Part shown: piece by piece, positions 44,525 to 53,862 of the stretch
How positions within the stretch are numbered: position 1 is the first letter of the stretch
Layout of the letters: each line of letters starts with the position of its first letter
Origin: an uncultured Lachnospiraceae bacterium
GTDB lineage: Bacteria > Bacillota > Clostridia > Lachnospirales > Lachnospiraceae
NCBI GenBank assembly: GCA_949743325.1
Contig: CATJTQ010000158.1
Coordinates: 1 to 64,000 of the forward strand
DNA: 64,000 nt
Reading direction: 5' to 3'
Program-made: the position numbers and the translations under genes
Notes under the pieces: generated by a model
Told to the model about the DNA's origin: nothing
Database searches by the model: none
What the model saw: only the letters and a program-made list of their open reading frames with translations

Positions 44525-46831
44525 ATGAATGAGTTTATGATGGAAACTATCACTGCTAAAAAGAAAAGAGATTTGACAATAAATGATGAAAATATGAAAT
44601 CATTTGAAGATTTTACAGAACCAGTTGTCCTTTATGAGGAATTGATTAAATCAATTAAAAAATACCATCCGTCCGCTGATATTTCTCTTGTTGAGAAAGC
44701 TTACAATATTGCAGATAGTGCACATAAAGGGCAGGTTAGGAAGTCTGGTGAACCATATATTATTCATCCGCTGTCTGTAGCAATTATACTTGCTGATTTA
44801 GAGCTTGATAAGGAGTCAATTGTTGCTGGACTTCTGCATGATGTCGTTGAAGATACGGTTATGACAGATGAGGAGATCGCTGCTGAATTTGGGTCAGAGG
44901 TTGCCCTGCTTGTGGATGGAGTTACAAAGTTAGGAAAATTATCTTACTCAATGGATAAGATTGAAGTTCAGGCAGAAAATTTAAGAAAAATGTTTCTTGC
45001 TATGGCAAAGGATATACGTGTAATTTTGGTTAAGTTAGCTGACCGGCTTCACAATATGCGTACACTTAAATATATGCGTCCCGAAAAACAAAGGGAGATT
45101 GCAAGAGAGACGATGGATATCTATGCGCCTATTGCACATCGTCTTGGCATTTCAAAAATAAAGTTTGAGTTAGACGACTTATCACTTAGATATTTAGAAC
45201 CGGAAGCTTACTATGATCTGGCGGATAAAATTGCACTGAGAAAGAGTGCAAGGGAAGATTTAATTAACGGAATAGTAAAAGAAGTATCTTCTTATATATC
45301 AGAAGCAAATATTTATGCAAAAATAGATGGAAGAGCAAAACATTTTTTTAGTATTTACAAGAAGATGCGTAACCAGAATAAGACTTTGGATCAGATATAT
45401 GATTTATTTGCGGTGCGTATAATTGTTAATAATGACAAAGACTGTTATGCTGCTCTTGGTGTAATTCATGAGATGTATAAGCCAATACCAGGTCGTTTTA
45501 AAGATTATATCGCTATGCCGAAGGCAAATATGTATCAGTCGCTTCACACTACGGTTATCGGACCTAAGGGACAGCCTTTTGAGATTCAAATTCGTACATT
45601 TGAAATGCACCGCACTTCTGAGTATGGAATAGCGGCACATTGGAAATATAAGGAAGCCTCAAACGGCAAAAAAGTTGAGAAGCAGGAAGAGGAAAAATTA
45701 AGCTGGCTCAGGCAGATTTTAGAGTGGCAGATGGATATGTCTGATAATCATGAATTTATGAGTCTTCTTAAAAATGATTTAGATTTATTTTCTGATAACG
45801 TTTATTGTTTTACTCCAAGCGGAGATGTAAAAAATTTGCCTAATGGTTCAACACCTATTGATTTTGCATACAGTGTTCACAGCGCTATAGGTAATAAAAT
45901 GATAGGTGCAAGGATAAACGGGAAATTAATGCCTATAGAAACTGTTATTCAAAATGGTGATAGAATAGAGATTATTATAAGCCAAAATTCTAAAGGTCCA
46001 AGTCGTGATTGGCTAAAAATCGTAAAGAGTACTCAAGCCAAAAGTAAAATTTCACAGTGGTTTAAGCATCAGTTAAAAGAAGAAAACATTCTTAAAGGAA
46101 AAGAATTAATTACAAATTATTGTAAAATGCATACTCTTGTTGTCAGTGAAATAACAAAGCCGGAATATCAAGGACGCGTGATGCGTAAATATGGTTTTAA
46201 AGACTGGGAATCTGTTCTTGCTGCAGTTGGTCACGGCGGACTGAAAGAGGGGCAGGTAGTTAATAAGCTAGTTGAGGAGTATAATAAAACAAATAAAAAA
46301 ATTATTACCGATACAGATATACTTAATAAGGTGCCAGAAAGGTCCAAGCCAAGATTTACCAAAGCTTCAAGCGGTATTATTGTAAAAGGTGTGGATGATT
46401 TGGCAGTGAGATTTTCACGTTGCTGCAACCCTGTTCCTGGAGATGAGATCATAGGTTTTGTGACAAGAGGAAGGGGAGTTTCTATTCACCGTACAGATTG
46501 TATAAATATATTAAATCTTCCTGAGCTTGACAGAGTGAGGATCATTGATGCCGAGTGGCAGGCAGATACGAAAACTAAATTATCTGCATCATACAGTGCT
46601 GAGATAACTGTATACGGAAAGAACAGGAGCGGTCTTTTAGTAGATATATCCAAAATATTTACGGAAAGAAATATTGATATAACGTCAATGAATGTTAGAA
46701 CAAGCAAGCAGGGTACTGCAACGCTTCAGTTTTCATTTGGTGTCAGCAGCAAAGAAGAATTGAATAAGCTCATTGATAAAATAAAAAATGTAGATAGCGT
46801 AATGGATATTGACCGCACAACAGGAGGTTGA
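44525..46831 (+). CDS. relA: RelA/SpoT homolog, bifunctional (p)ppGpp synthetase/hydrolase
   Basis: A 768-residue long RSH enzyme. The N-terminal HD hydrolase domain has YIIHPLSVAIILADLELD and GLLHDVVEDTVMT; ILVKLADRLHNMRTLKYM is intact, so hydrolase activity is expected. The synthetase domain includes GRAKHFFSIYKKM and DLFAVRIIVNN and SLHTTVIGPKGQPFEIQIRT. TGS, zinc-finger (RCCNPVPGDEIIGFVTRGRG) and ACT domains follow. ATG 44525 lies eight bases after GGAGG. Confidence 0.95.
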   Translation: MNEFMMETITAKKKRDLTINDENMKSFEDFTEPVVLYEELIKSIKKYHPSADISLVEKAYNIADSAHKGQVRKSGEPYIIHPLSVAIILADLELDKESIVAGLLHDVVEDTVMTDEEIAAEFGSEVALLVDGVTKLGKLSYSMDKIEVQAENLRKMFLAMAKDIRVILVKLADRLHNMRTLKYMRPEKQREIARETMDIYAPIAHRLGISKIKFELDDLSLRYLEPEAYYDLADKIALRKSAREDLINGIVKEVSSYISEANIYAKIDGRAKHFFSIYKKMRNQNKTLDQIYDLFAVRIIVNNDKDCYAALGVIHEMYKPIPGRFKDYIAMPKANMYQSLHTTVIGPKGQPFEIQIRTFEMHRTSEYGIAAHWKYKEASNGKKVEKQEEEKLSWLRQILEWQMDMSDNHEFMSLLKNDLDLFSDNVYCFTPSGDVKNLPNGSTPIDFAYSVHSAIGNKMIGARINGKLMPIETVIQNGDRIEIIISQNSKGPSRDWLKIVKSTQAKSKISQWFKHQLKEENILKGKELITNYCKMHTLVVSEITKPEYQGRVMRKYGFKDWESVLAAVGHGGLKEGQVVNKLVEEYNKTNKKIITDTDILNKVPERSKPRFTKASSGIIVKGVDDLAVRFSRCCNPVPGDEIIGFVTRGRGVSIHRTDCINILNLPELDRVRIIDAEWQADTKTKLSASYSAEITVYGKNRSGLLVDISKIFTERNIDITSMNVRTSKQGTATLQFSFGVSSKEELNKLIDKIKNVDSVMDIDRTTGG

Positions 46832-46835
46832 AAAT

Positions 46836-47468
46836 ATGGCTTATAAAATTAAATTGTTAGTATTAGGTCCAGTGGCTACCAACTGTTATCTTTTGTACAA
46901 TGAAGACACAAAAGAATCTTTAATAGTAGATCCCGCCGACAGAGCAGATGTTATAGAGCAGTTTATAAACGATAAACAGCTTCATTTAAAGGCAATTCTT
47001 CTTACGCATGGGCATTTTGACCATATAGGCGCGGCCAGTCAATTATGTGAAACTTATAATATTAAGATTTATGGACATAAATCTGAGGAGGATGTTATAA
47101 GTAATCCGCAAATAAATTTATCATCAGTTATGGGAAGAACTCAGTTGTCACTTCATTTAGATGAGAAATTGGAAGATAAGCAGAATCTTAATTTGATAGG
47201 ATTAAATATACATGTAATTCACACTCCGGGTCATACTGCCGGTGGAGTATGTTATTATATAGCTTCAGAAGGAATTTTATTTAGCGGAGATACGCTGTTT
47301 GCCTGCTCAGTAGGAAGAACTGATTTTCCGGGAGGCAGCAGTTCTATGCTGACTGCGGCAATTCGGGATAAATTATTTGTTCTGCCTGATGACACGAAAG
47401 TATTTACTGGTCATGGGGAACAGACATCAATAAAGTATGAAAAGATGTACAATCCTTTTATAAATTAA
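46836..47468 (+). CDS. MBL-fold hydrolase, glyoxalase II-like
   Basis: A 210-residue metallo-beta-lactamase fold enzyme with the metal motif LTHGHFDHIGAA (HxHxDH), HTPGHTAGGVCYY, FSGDTLFACSVGRTDFPGG and VFTGHGEQTSI. Firmicutes proteins of this length are annotated as hydroxyacylglutathione hydrolase-like; the substrate is not known. The gene starts four bases after the relA stop, with GGAGG inside the relA end. Confidence 0.88.
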   Translation: MAYKIKLLVLGPVATNCYLLYNEDTKESLIVDPADRADVIEQFINDKQLHLKAILLTHGHFDHIGAASQLCETYNIKIYGHKSEEDVISNPQINLSSVMGRTQLSLHLDEKLEDKQNLNLIGLNIHVIHTPGHTAGGVCYYIASEGILFSGDTLFACSVGRTDFPGGSSSMLTAAIRDKLFVLPDDTKVFTGHGEQTSIKYEKMYNPFIN

Positions 47469-47499
47469 TTGTTATATTGGTAAATAGGAGCTTTGTGTC

Positions 47500-49002
47500 A
47501 TGTTAATATATATGAACAGCGAGGAATTTGAACATGATGTTCAGATGCTTATTATGGCTTTTTTTCCTGGAGAGGAATTAAAAGTAATAGTAGATGCAGC
47601 TTATTATAATAGTAAGAAATTTCAATATTCAGAAGATTTAGAGGAATATGGTAAATGTTTGGTTTCATTTTATATAGATGATATAATATCTTTTGAGATA
47701 TTTGAGAATGGGTATTTGGTTAATTGCATTTCAGAGAGGATTGAAGTTTCTGATAGAAAATTAAGAAAAGATCAGGTAAAAAGGCTTGTATATAGAGCAC
47801 TTTCAAAGTTTCTTAATATGGAACTGCCATGGGGAACCCTTACTGGTATAAGGCCTGTAAAGATGGTTCGTCAGGCTTTGGAGAATGGCAGATCAGAATC
47901 TCATATTTTAAAAGATTTAAAAAAAGATTATTATATGTGTGATGAGAAGGCTCAGTTAAGCCTTTTAGTTGCTAAGACAGAACTCAATGCTTTGAAATTA
48001 GTTCCTTATACGGAAAGTTACAGCCTTTATATTGGCATACCATTTTGTCCAAGCCGCTGTGCGTACTGCTCGTTTACATCTTATTCACTGTCAATTTATG
48101 AGAGCAGAGTTAATGAGTATTTAGATAAATTGTGTGAGGAAATTGACTTTACAATAAATTTACTTGGCAAGAGCAGAATCAACACAGTGTATATAGGCGG
48201 AGGGACACCGACAACTCTTACGCCTGTTCAGCTAGAAAAGCTGTTAAAATTCGTCAGGGAAAAGACATGCTTATCCAATATAATAGAATTGACTGTTGAG
48301 GCGGGAAGACCAGACAGTATTACAGAGCAGAAATTAAAAGTTTTATTGGATTATAAAGTTAATAGAATTTCAATAAATCCACAGACAATGAATGATAATA
48401 CATTAAAGACAATCGGCAGAAGGCATACTGTTTCGCAAACTGTAGAGGCCTATGAACTGGCCAGAGAAATGGGTTTTGATAATATTAATATGGATATTAT
48501 TGTTGGTCTTCCAGGCGAGGAAGAGAAGGATGTTAAAAATACACTGGAATATATAAAAAAATTGTCTCCTGACAGTTTAACAGTACATTCGCTTGCTATA
48601 AAGCGGGCGGCCAGACTTAATACAAATAAAGGTCTTTTCTCAGACTATAAAAGTATAAATAGTACTCGTTTAATGGAGATGACCCGCGAATATGCATCAG
48701 ATATGGGTATGCTGCCATATTATTTGTACAGGCAGAAAAATATGACAGGGAATTTTGAAAATGTAGGATATGCCCGTGAAAATAAAGCTGCGTTATATAA
48801 TATTCTAATAATGGAGGAAATGCAGACAATTGCCGCCGTTGGTGCAGGTGCATCTACAAAAATATATATACCTTCTGAAAATAGAATAGAGCGTATAGAA
48901 AATGTTAAAGATGTAGGTTTATATATTGAACGGTTTGATGATATGCTTGAACGAAAGATAAAAGTTGTGCAAAAAGAGGAAGGAAGATTGTTTCATGTAT
49001 AA
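47500..49002 (+). CDS. hemZ: Coproporphyrinogen dehydrogenase HemZ-type radical SAM protein
   Basis: A 500-residue HemN/HemZ-like protein. An N-terminal domain of about 165 residues (with WGTLTGIRPVKMVRQ) precedes the radical SAM core with the cluster motif CPSRCAYCSFTS (CxxxCxxC), then VYIGGGTPTTLTPVQL and TVEAGRPDSI. HemZ relatives occur next to relA and hisS in clostridia that lack the rest of heme synthesis, so the true substrate is open. Its end overlaps the next gene by eight bases. Confidence 0.9.
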   Translation: MLIYMNSEEFEHDVQMLIMAFFPGEELKVIVDAAYYNSKKFQYSEDLEEYGKCLVSFYIDDIISFEIFENGYLVNCISERIEVSDRKLRKDQVKRLVYRALSKFLNMELPWGTLTGIRPVKMVRQALENGRSESHILKDLKKDYYMCDEKAQLSLLVAKTELNALKLVPYTESYSLYIGIPFCPSRCAYCSFTSYSLSIYESRVNEYLDKLCEEIDFTINLLGKSRINTVYIGGGTPTTLTPVQLEKLLKFVREKTCLSNIIELTVEAGRPDSITEQKLKVLLDYKVNRISINPQTMNDNTLKTIGRRHTVSQTVEAYELAREMGFDNINMDIIVGLPGEEEKDVKNTLEYIKKLSPDSLTVHSLAIKRAARLNTNKGLFSDYKSINSTRLMEMTREYASDMGMLPYYLYRQKNMTGNFENVGYARENKAALYNILIMEEMQTIAAVGAGASTKIYIPSENRIERIENVKDVGLYIERFDDMLERKIKVVQKEEGRLFHV

Positions 49003-49681
49003 GAATCTTTTTGATGAAGTGCTCAGTGATAGTGAAGAAATAAATAATGATGTTAGTTCAATTATTTTTCACAGCATTATTGTCAGCAACTTGGCGTATA
49101 AGGTTGGCAATGAACTGGGATTTGATGAACGAAAGTGTTATGAGCTGGCATGTGCGGGAATTGTACATGATATAGGAAAGATTCATTTAAATAATTCATT
49201 GAGAATAGTAAAGATGATTGACAGCAGTAACTTTAATGCTGAGAAGATACATTATGTCCGTAATCATTCAATAGACAGCTATAATGCGTTAAAAGAATGG
49301 GATTACCCTGAATATATTTTAGATGCAGTTCTATATCATCACGAGAATTATGATGGAACGGGATATCCTGATGGATTAAAAGGTACGGATATACCAGAAG
49401 GGGCAAGAGTATTAAGAGTTTGTGATGTATTTGCCGCACTTGTTGACCGAAGAGTATATCGTTCTGCACTTGATATAAATGCGGCAGTAGAGACAATGAT
49501 AGATGAAGTCAAAAACTATGATATGAAGATTTTTCTTGTGTTTCAGAGGATAATACATGAAGAGGATATGGAAGAATTATTTTCATGGATAGTAGATCAC
49601 AATAATGAGGAAGAGCGGATTGCTGAGGAGAAGAAGCAGGAAAACAGGAAAAAGAGAAAGAAGAGAAGCAGGAGGAAATAG
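48995..49681 (+). CDS. HD-GYP-like phosphohydrolase domain protein
   Basis: A 228-residue protein with an HD-GYP-type core: HSIIVSNLAYKVG, AGIVHDIGKIHLN (HD), HSIDSYNAL, YHHENYDGTGYPDGLKG (HH and the GYP loop), and RVLRVCDVFAALVDRRVYR. HD-GYP domains hydrolyse cyclic di-GMP or act as c-di-GMP effectors. No partner receiver or sensor domain is attached. The C-terminal 20 residues are almost all Lys, Arg and Glu. ATG 48995 overlaps the hemZ end; hisS starts two bases after its stop. Confidence 0.85.
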   Translation: MYKNLFDEVLSDSEEINNDVSSIIFHSIIVSNLAYKVGNELGFDERKCYELACAGIVHDIGKIHLNNSLRIVKMIDSSNFNAEKIHYVRNHSIDSYNALKEWDYPEYILDAVLYHHENYDGTGYPDGLKGTDIPEGARVLRVCDVFAALVDRRVYRSALDINAAVETMIDEVKNYDMKIFLVFQRIIHEEDMEELFSWIVDHNNEEERIAEEKKQENRKKRKKRSRRK

Positions 49682-49683
49682 AT

Positions 49684-50937
49684 ATGGCTTTGATTAAGAA
49701 ACCAATTAATGGAATGAAAGATATTCTGCCTGATGAAATGCAGGTTAGAGATTATGTGATTCACGTTATAAAAGAAACATATAAAAGTTTTGGATTTACA
49801 TCTATAGAGACTCCATGTATGGAAAATATATCTAATCTGTCAAGCAAGCAGGGCGGTGAGAATGAAAAACTTATATTTAAAGTGTTAAAGCGCGGTGAGA
49901 AATTAAATTTAGATACAGCACAGGCAGAGGCGGATGTAGTGGATTTTGGTATGAGGTATGATTTGACAGTGCCGCTTGTACGCTACTATTCTAATAATTC
50001 CAACAGTCTGCCGTCACCTTTTAAAGCATTGCAGATGGGAAATGTGTGGAGAGCTGACCGACCTCAGAGGGGGCGTTTCCGTCAGTTTATGCAGTGTGAT
50101 ATTGATATATTGGGCGAGCCTTCTAATTTGGCTGAGATAGAACTTATTTTGGCAACAACGACAACTTTGGGAAAACTTGGATTTAAGAATTTTCAGATAA
50201 GAATTAATGAGCGAAGAATTTTAAAAGCTATGGCTGCCTACAGCGGCTTTGATGAACAGTCATTTGATACAGTGTTTATTATACTTGATAAGATGGATAA
50301 AATCGGTATTAACGGCGTTGCTGATGAACTTGTGGAGAGTGGTTTTGACAAGAGTGGTGTAGACAAATATTTAGCTCTCTTTAAAGGAATTGAAGAAGCA
50401 GACAATGGGATAAAATATTTGTCAGATAAATTGGAAGGTTTTTTAGATAGTGAAATATCTGATAATTTACAGGAAATTATTAACAGTGTAGAGGCTACAA
50501 AGTCGGCACAGTTTGATTTAATATTTGATCCTACGCTTGTTCGCGGTATGTCTTACTATACCGGAACTATATTTGAGATAGCAATGCCTGAATTTGGCGG
50601 AAGCTGTGGAGGCGGCGGAAGATATGATATGATGGTAGGTAAATTTACTGGAAAAGATGTTCCGGCATGCGGTTTTTCAATCGGATTTGAGCGAATAATA
50701 CTTCTGCTTATGGAACAAGGATTTAAGGTTCCTGAGAATTCTTGTAAGATTGCTTACTTAGTTGAGAAGGGATATCCAGGCGATAAACTTAAGGATATTA
50801 TTTCAATGGCGCAGGAAGAGAGAAGTGCAGGAAGACAAGTGCTTGTTGTCAGAATGAATAAAAATAAAAAATTTCAAAAAGAACAATTGTCAAATGAAGG
50901 CTATAAAGAGTTTAAAGAATTTTTTAACAGAGATTAG
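49684..50937 (+). CDS. hisS: Histidyl-tRNA synthetase
   Basis: A 417-residue class II synthetase. Motif 1 region: GFTSIETPCMEN; motif 2: GNVWRADRPQRGRFRQFMQCDID; the His-specific block LVRGMSYYTGTIFEI; motif 3: GFSIGFERI. The C-terminal anticodon domain is somewhat short. AGGAGG precedes the ATG. aspS follows, a common pairing in Firmicutes. Confidence 0.96.
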   Translation: MALIKKPINGMKDILPDEMQVRDYVIHVIKETYKSFGFTSIETPCMENISNLSSKQGGENEKLIFKVLKRGEKLNLDTAQAEADVVDFGMRYDLTVPLVRYYSNNSNSLPSPFKALQMGNVWRADRPQRGRFRQFMQCDIDILGEPSNLAEIELILATTTTLGKLGFKNFQIRINERRILKAMAAYSGFDEQSFDTVFIILDKMDKIGINGVADELVESGFDKSGVDKYLALFKGIEEADNGIKYLSDKLEGFLDSEISDNLQEIINSVEATKSAQFDLIFDPTLVRGMSYYTGTIFEIAMPEFGGSCGGGGRYDMMVGKFTGKDVPACGFSIGFERIILLLMEQGFKVPENSCKIAYLVEKGYPGDKLKDIISMAQEERSAGRQVLVVRMNKNKKFQKEQLSNEGYKEFKEFFNRD

Positions 50938-51022
50938 GTATATTGTTGTATAAAATAGTTCGGGGATTGTGCCTGTTATTTTTATGAATTTATAAAGAAA
51001 ACATTTAAGGAGGAGTTAGGAA

Positions 51023-52807
51023 ATGGCGGAATCGATGTTGGGAATGAAACGTTCTCACAGATGTACTGAAGTGACAAAAGATATGGTTGACAGTGAAGTT
51101 ACTGTTATGGGATGGGTTCAAAAAAGAAGAAACCTTGGCAGTTTGATTTTTGCAGATTTACGTGATCGCTCTGGATTGCTTCAGATAGTATTTGATACAG
51201 AAGATGTTGGAGAGGAAGGATTTGAGAAAGCTTCAAGACTTAGAAGTGAATTTGTTATAGCTGTAACTGGAAAAGTTACAATGCGTGAGGGTGCTGTTAA
51301 TGATGCTTTAAAGACAGGAGAGATAGAGATTAGGGCAAATCAGCTGAGAATTTTATCAGAATCGCTCACACCGCCGTTTCCAATTGAGGAAAATAGTCAG
51401 ACTAAGGATGAATTAAGACTAAAATATCGTTACCTTGATTTGAGACGTCCTGATATTCAGCGCAATCTTATTCTTAGAAGCAAACTTACAACAATGGTAA
51501 GAAAATTTATGGATAACGAGGGATTTCTTGAGATTGAGACTCCTGTACTGACAAAAAGTACGCCGGAGGGAGCAAGGGATTATCTTGTTCCAAGCCGCGT
51601 TCATCCGGGAAATTTCTATGCCTTGCCACAGTCGCCTCAGCTTTTTAAGCAGCTGCTTATGTGCTCTGGTTATGACAGATATTTTCAGATTGCAAGATGT
51701 TTTAGAGATGAGGATTTGAGGGCAGATCGACAGCCGGAATTTACACAGATAGATATGGAAATGTCATTTGTTGATGTTGATGATGTTATTGATGTGAATG
51801 AGAGACTGCTTGCAGAAGTTTTTAAAAATGCAATAGGTGTTGATGTAAGTCTGCCGATACAGAGAATGACATGGCAGGAGGCTATGGATAGATATGGCTC
51901 AGACAAACCGGATACAAGGTTTGGTATGGAGTTAAAGGATGTTTCAGATATTGTTAAAGGTTGTGGTTTTGGTGTGTTTACCGGAGCACTGGAAAATGGC
52001 GGAAGTGTGCGAGGAATTAATGCTAAGGGACAGGGAGCTACGCCGAGAAAGAAAATTGACGCCTATGTTAATTTTGCTAAAGATTTTGGCGCCAAGTGGC
52101 TGGCATATCTATCTGTCAATGAAGATGGAACATACAAATCAACTTTTGCCAAGTTTATGACAGAGGAAGAATTGGAAGATTTAGTTAAAGCTATGGACGG
52201 CGAGCCGGGAGATTTGCTTTTCTTTGCTGCAGATAAAAATAAAGTTGTATATGATGTGCTTGGTAATCTTCGCCTTGAAATTGCCAGAAATTTAAATCTA
52301 TTGGATAAGAGCAAATTTAATTTTCTCTGGGTAACAGAATTTCCGCTTCTTGAGTGGTCAGAAGAACAGAATCGTTATGTTGCAATGCATCACCCATTTA
52401 CTATGCCAATGGAGGAAGATTTGGATAAGCTTGATTCTAATCCAGGAGAAGTACGTGCAAAGGCATATGATATTGTATTAAATGGAACAGAGATTGGCGG
52501 AGGAAGTGTCCGTATTCATATGGATAATGTCCAGGAAAAGATGTTTGAAGTGCTTGGTTTTGAGAAAGAGAAAGCATATGAGCAGTTTGGTTTTCTTTTA
52601 AATGCATTTAAATATGGAGTTCCTCCTCATGCAGGTTTGGCGTATGGACTTGACCGGCTTGTTATGCTTATGGCAGGAGAGGACAGCATTCGCGAAGTCA
52701 TTGCTTTTCCAAAAGTAAAAGATGCATCATGTCTTATGACAGATGCCCCTAATATTGTTGATAGTAAGCAATTAGACGAGCTGTCGATTTCTGTAGATGA
52801 TAAATGA
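51023..52807 (+). CDS. aspS: Aspartyl-tRNA synthetase
   Basis: A 594-residue bacterial-type class II synthetase with N-terminal OB fold (VTVMGWVQKRRNLGSLIFADLRDRSGLLQIV, quoted in parts), motif 2 FRDEDLRADRQPEFTQIDME, the bacterial GAD insertion (about 290-420), and motif 3 GLAYGLDRLVMLMAG. A GGAGG-rich leader precedes the ATG. The bacterial GAD form may be discriminating or non-discriminating; this was not resolved. Confidence 0.96.
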   Translation: MAESMLGMKRSHRCTEVTKDMVDSEVTVMGWVQKRRNLGSLIFADLRDRSGLLQIVFDTEDVGEEGFEKASRLRSEFVIAVTGKVTMREGAVNDALKTGEIEIRANQLRILSESLTPPFPIEENSQTKDELRLKYRYLDLRRPDIQRNLILRSKLTTMVRKFMDNEGFLEIETPVLTKSTPEGARDYLVPSRVHPGNFYALPQSPQLFKQLLMCSGYDRYFQIARCFRDEDLRADRQPEFTQIDMEMSFVDVDDVIDVNERLLAEVFKNAIGVDVSLPIQRMTWQEAMDRYGSDKPDTRFGMELKDVSDIVKGCGFGVFTGALENGGSVRGINAKGQGATPRKKIDAYVNFAKDFGAKWLAYLSVNEDGTYKSTFAKFMTEEELEDLVKAMDGEPGDLLFFAADKNKVVYDVLGNLRLEIARNLNLLDKSKFNFLWVTEFPLLEWSEEQNRYVAMHHPFTMPMEEDLDKLDSNPGEVRAKAYDIVLNGTEIGGGSVRIHMDNVQEKMFEVLGFEKEKAYEQFGFLLNAFKYGVPPHAGLAYGLDRLVMLMAGEDSIREVIAFPKVKDASCLMTDAPNIVDSKQLDELSISVDDK

Positions 52808-52902
52808 TTTAATTGTAAAGGTAAATATTTACTTTAATTAATTAATTGTTATTTTATAATGATAAATATACAGAAATAATTACGTGTAATGCAGTGGGAA
52901 TG

Positions 52903-52930
52903 CGCGACAGTATGCCCTTATGCTGTCGCG
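52903..52930. terminator. Hairpin between aspS and the chemosensory operon
   Basis: CGCGACAG and CTGTCGCG are perfect 8-base arms around 12 bases. A short TTATAA follows rather than a T run, so termination of aspS is possible but not certain. Confidence 0.5.
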
Positions 52931-52950
52931 TTATAAACAGTAAAATGGTA

Positions 52951-52979
52951 TTGACAAATAAATATAAAAGATTTATTAT
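52951..52979 (+). promoter_or_regulatory. Promoter of the chemosensory operon
   Basis: TTGACA (52951-52956), 17 bases and TATTAT (52974-52979). It lies about 70 bases before the cheR start and is of sigma-A type, not the sigma-D motility type (TAAA-N15-GCCGATAT). Confidence 0.7.
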
Positions 52980-53048
52980 AATTATATATTTTTAGACAAA
53001 AGGTACAAGGGAGAAAGGCGTGCTTTTGTCTGAGGAGGAAGAAGTGTT

Positions 53049-53861
53049 TTGATTACTGATAATGAGTTTAGTCGAATAGTGTCATATATGATGAAAAATT
53101 ATGGCATAGATTTGAGTCAGAAGAAAGTTCTGGTGAGTGGCAGACTTGAAAATTATCTTGTTAGAAACGGTTATGCTAATTATGATGAGTATATGGCAAA
53201 AGTTGAGAATAGTCCTGATGGAGCAGCAGCTACAGATCTTGTTAATGTTCTAACTACTAATCATACATATTTCATGAGAGAAAGTACACATTTTGATTTT
53301 TTGATGCGTGTGGCTTTGCCATGGGCTAAATCTTGTGCTGCCAGAGATAAGGATTTACGTGTTTGGTGTGCGGCTTCTTCAACAGGTGAAGAGCCATATA
53401 CGTTGGCGATGGTGCTGCTTGATTACTTTGGAGTCGAGCATAATATGTGGGATACAAGAGTACTGGCAACAGATATTTCTACGAAAGTTCTTGAGCATGC
53501 GGTAAAGGGTGTATATTTGAAAGAAAATATAGACCCTTTGCCTGCGAAATGGAAACAGCGTTATTTTAAGAAACAGAATAATGATGAGTATTGTGTGAAA
53601 GATGTTTTGAAGAAAGAAGTTATATTCAGACAGTTTAATTTGATGAATAAGTTGCCATTTAAAAGAAGGTTTCATATCGTTTTTATAAGAAATGTGATGA
53701 TTTATTTTAAAGATGATACCAAATATGATCTTATACAGAGAATTTATGACTATATGGAGCCGGGAGGTTATATATTTATAGGGACTACAGAAAGTCTTGA
53801 CCGTAAAAAAACAAAGTTTCAGTATGTACAACCATCAATCTATAGAAAGCAGGGGAATTAA
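53049..53861 (+). CDS. cheR: Chemotaxis protein methyltransferase CheR
   Basis: A 270-residue SAM-dependent enzyme that methylates glutamates of chemoreceptors. The N-terminal helical domain precedes the SAM domain with TNHTYFMRESTHFDFL, VWCAASSTGEEPYTLAM, LATDISTKVLEHA and FIRNVMIYF. The start appears to be TTG 53049 after GAGGAGGAAGAA; no in-frame ATG or GTG fits. cheB follows after one base. Confidence 0.94.
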   Translation: MITDNEFSRIVSYMMKNYGIDLSQKKVLVSGRLENYLVRNGYANYDEYMAKVENSPDGAAATDLVNVLTTNHTYFMRESTHFDFLMRVALPWAKSCAARDKDLRVWCAASSTGEEPYTLAMVLLDYFGVEHNMWDTRVLATDISTKVLEHAVKGVYLKENIDPLPAKWKQRYFKKQNNDEYCVKDVLKKEVIFRQFNLMNKLPFKRRFHIVFIRNVMIYFKDDTKYDLIQRIYDYMEPGGYIFIGTTESLDRKKTKFQYVQPSIYRKQGN

Positions 53862-53862
53862 T

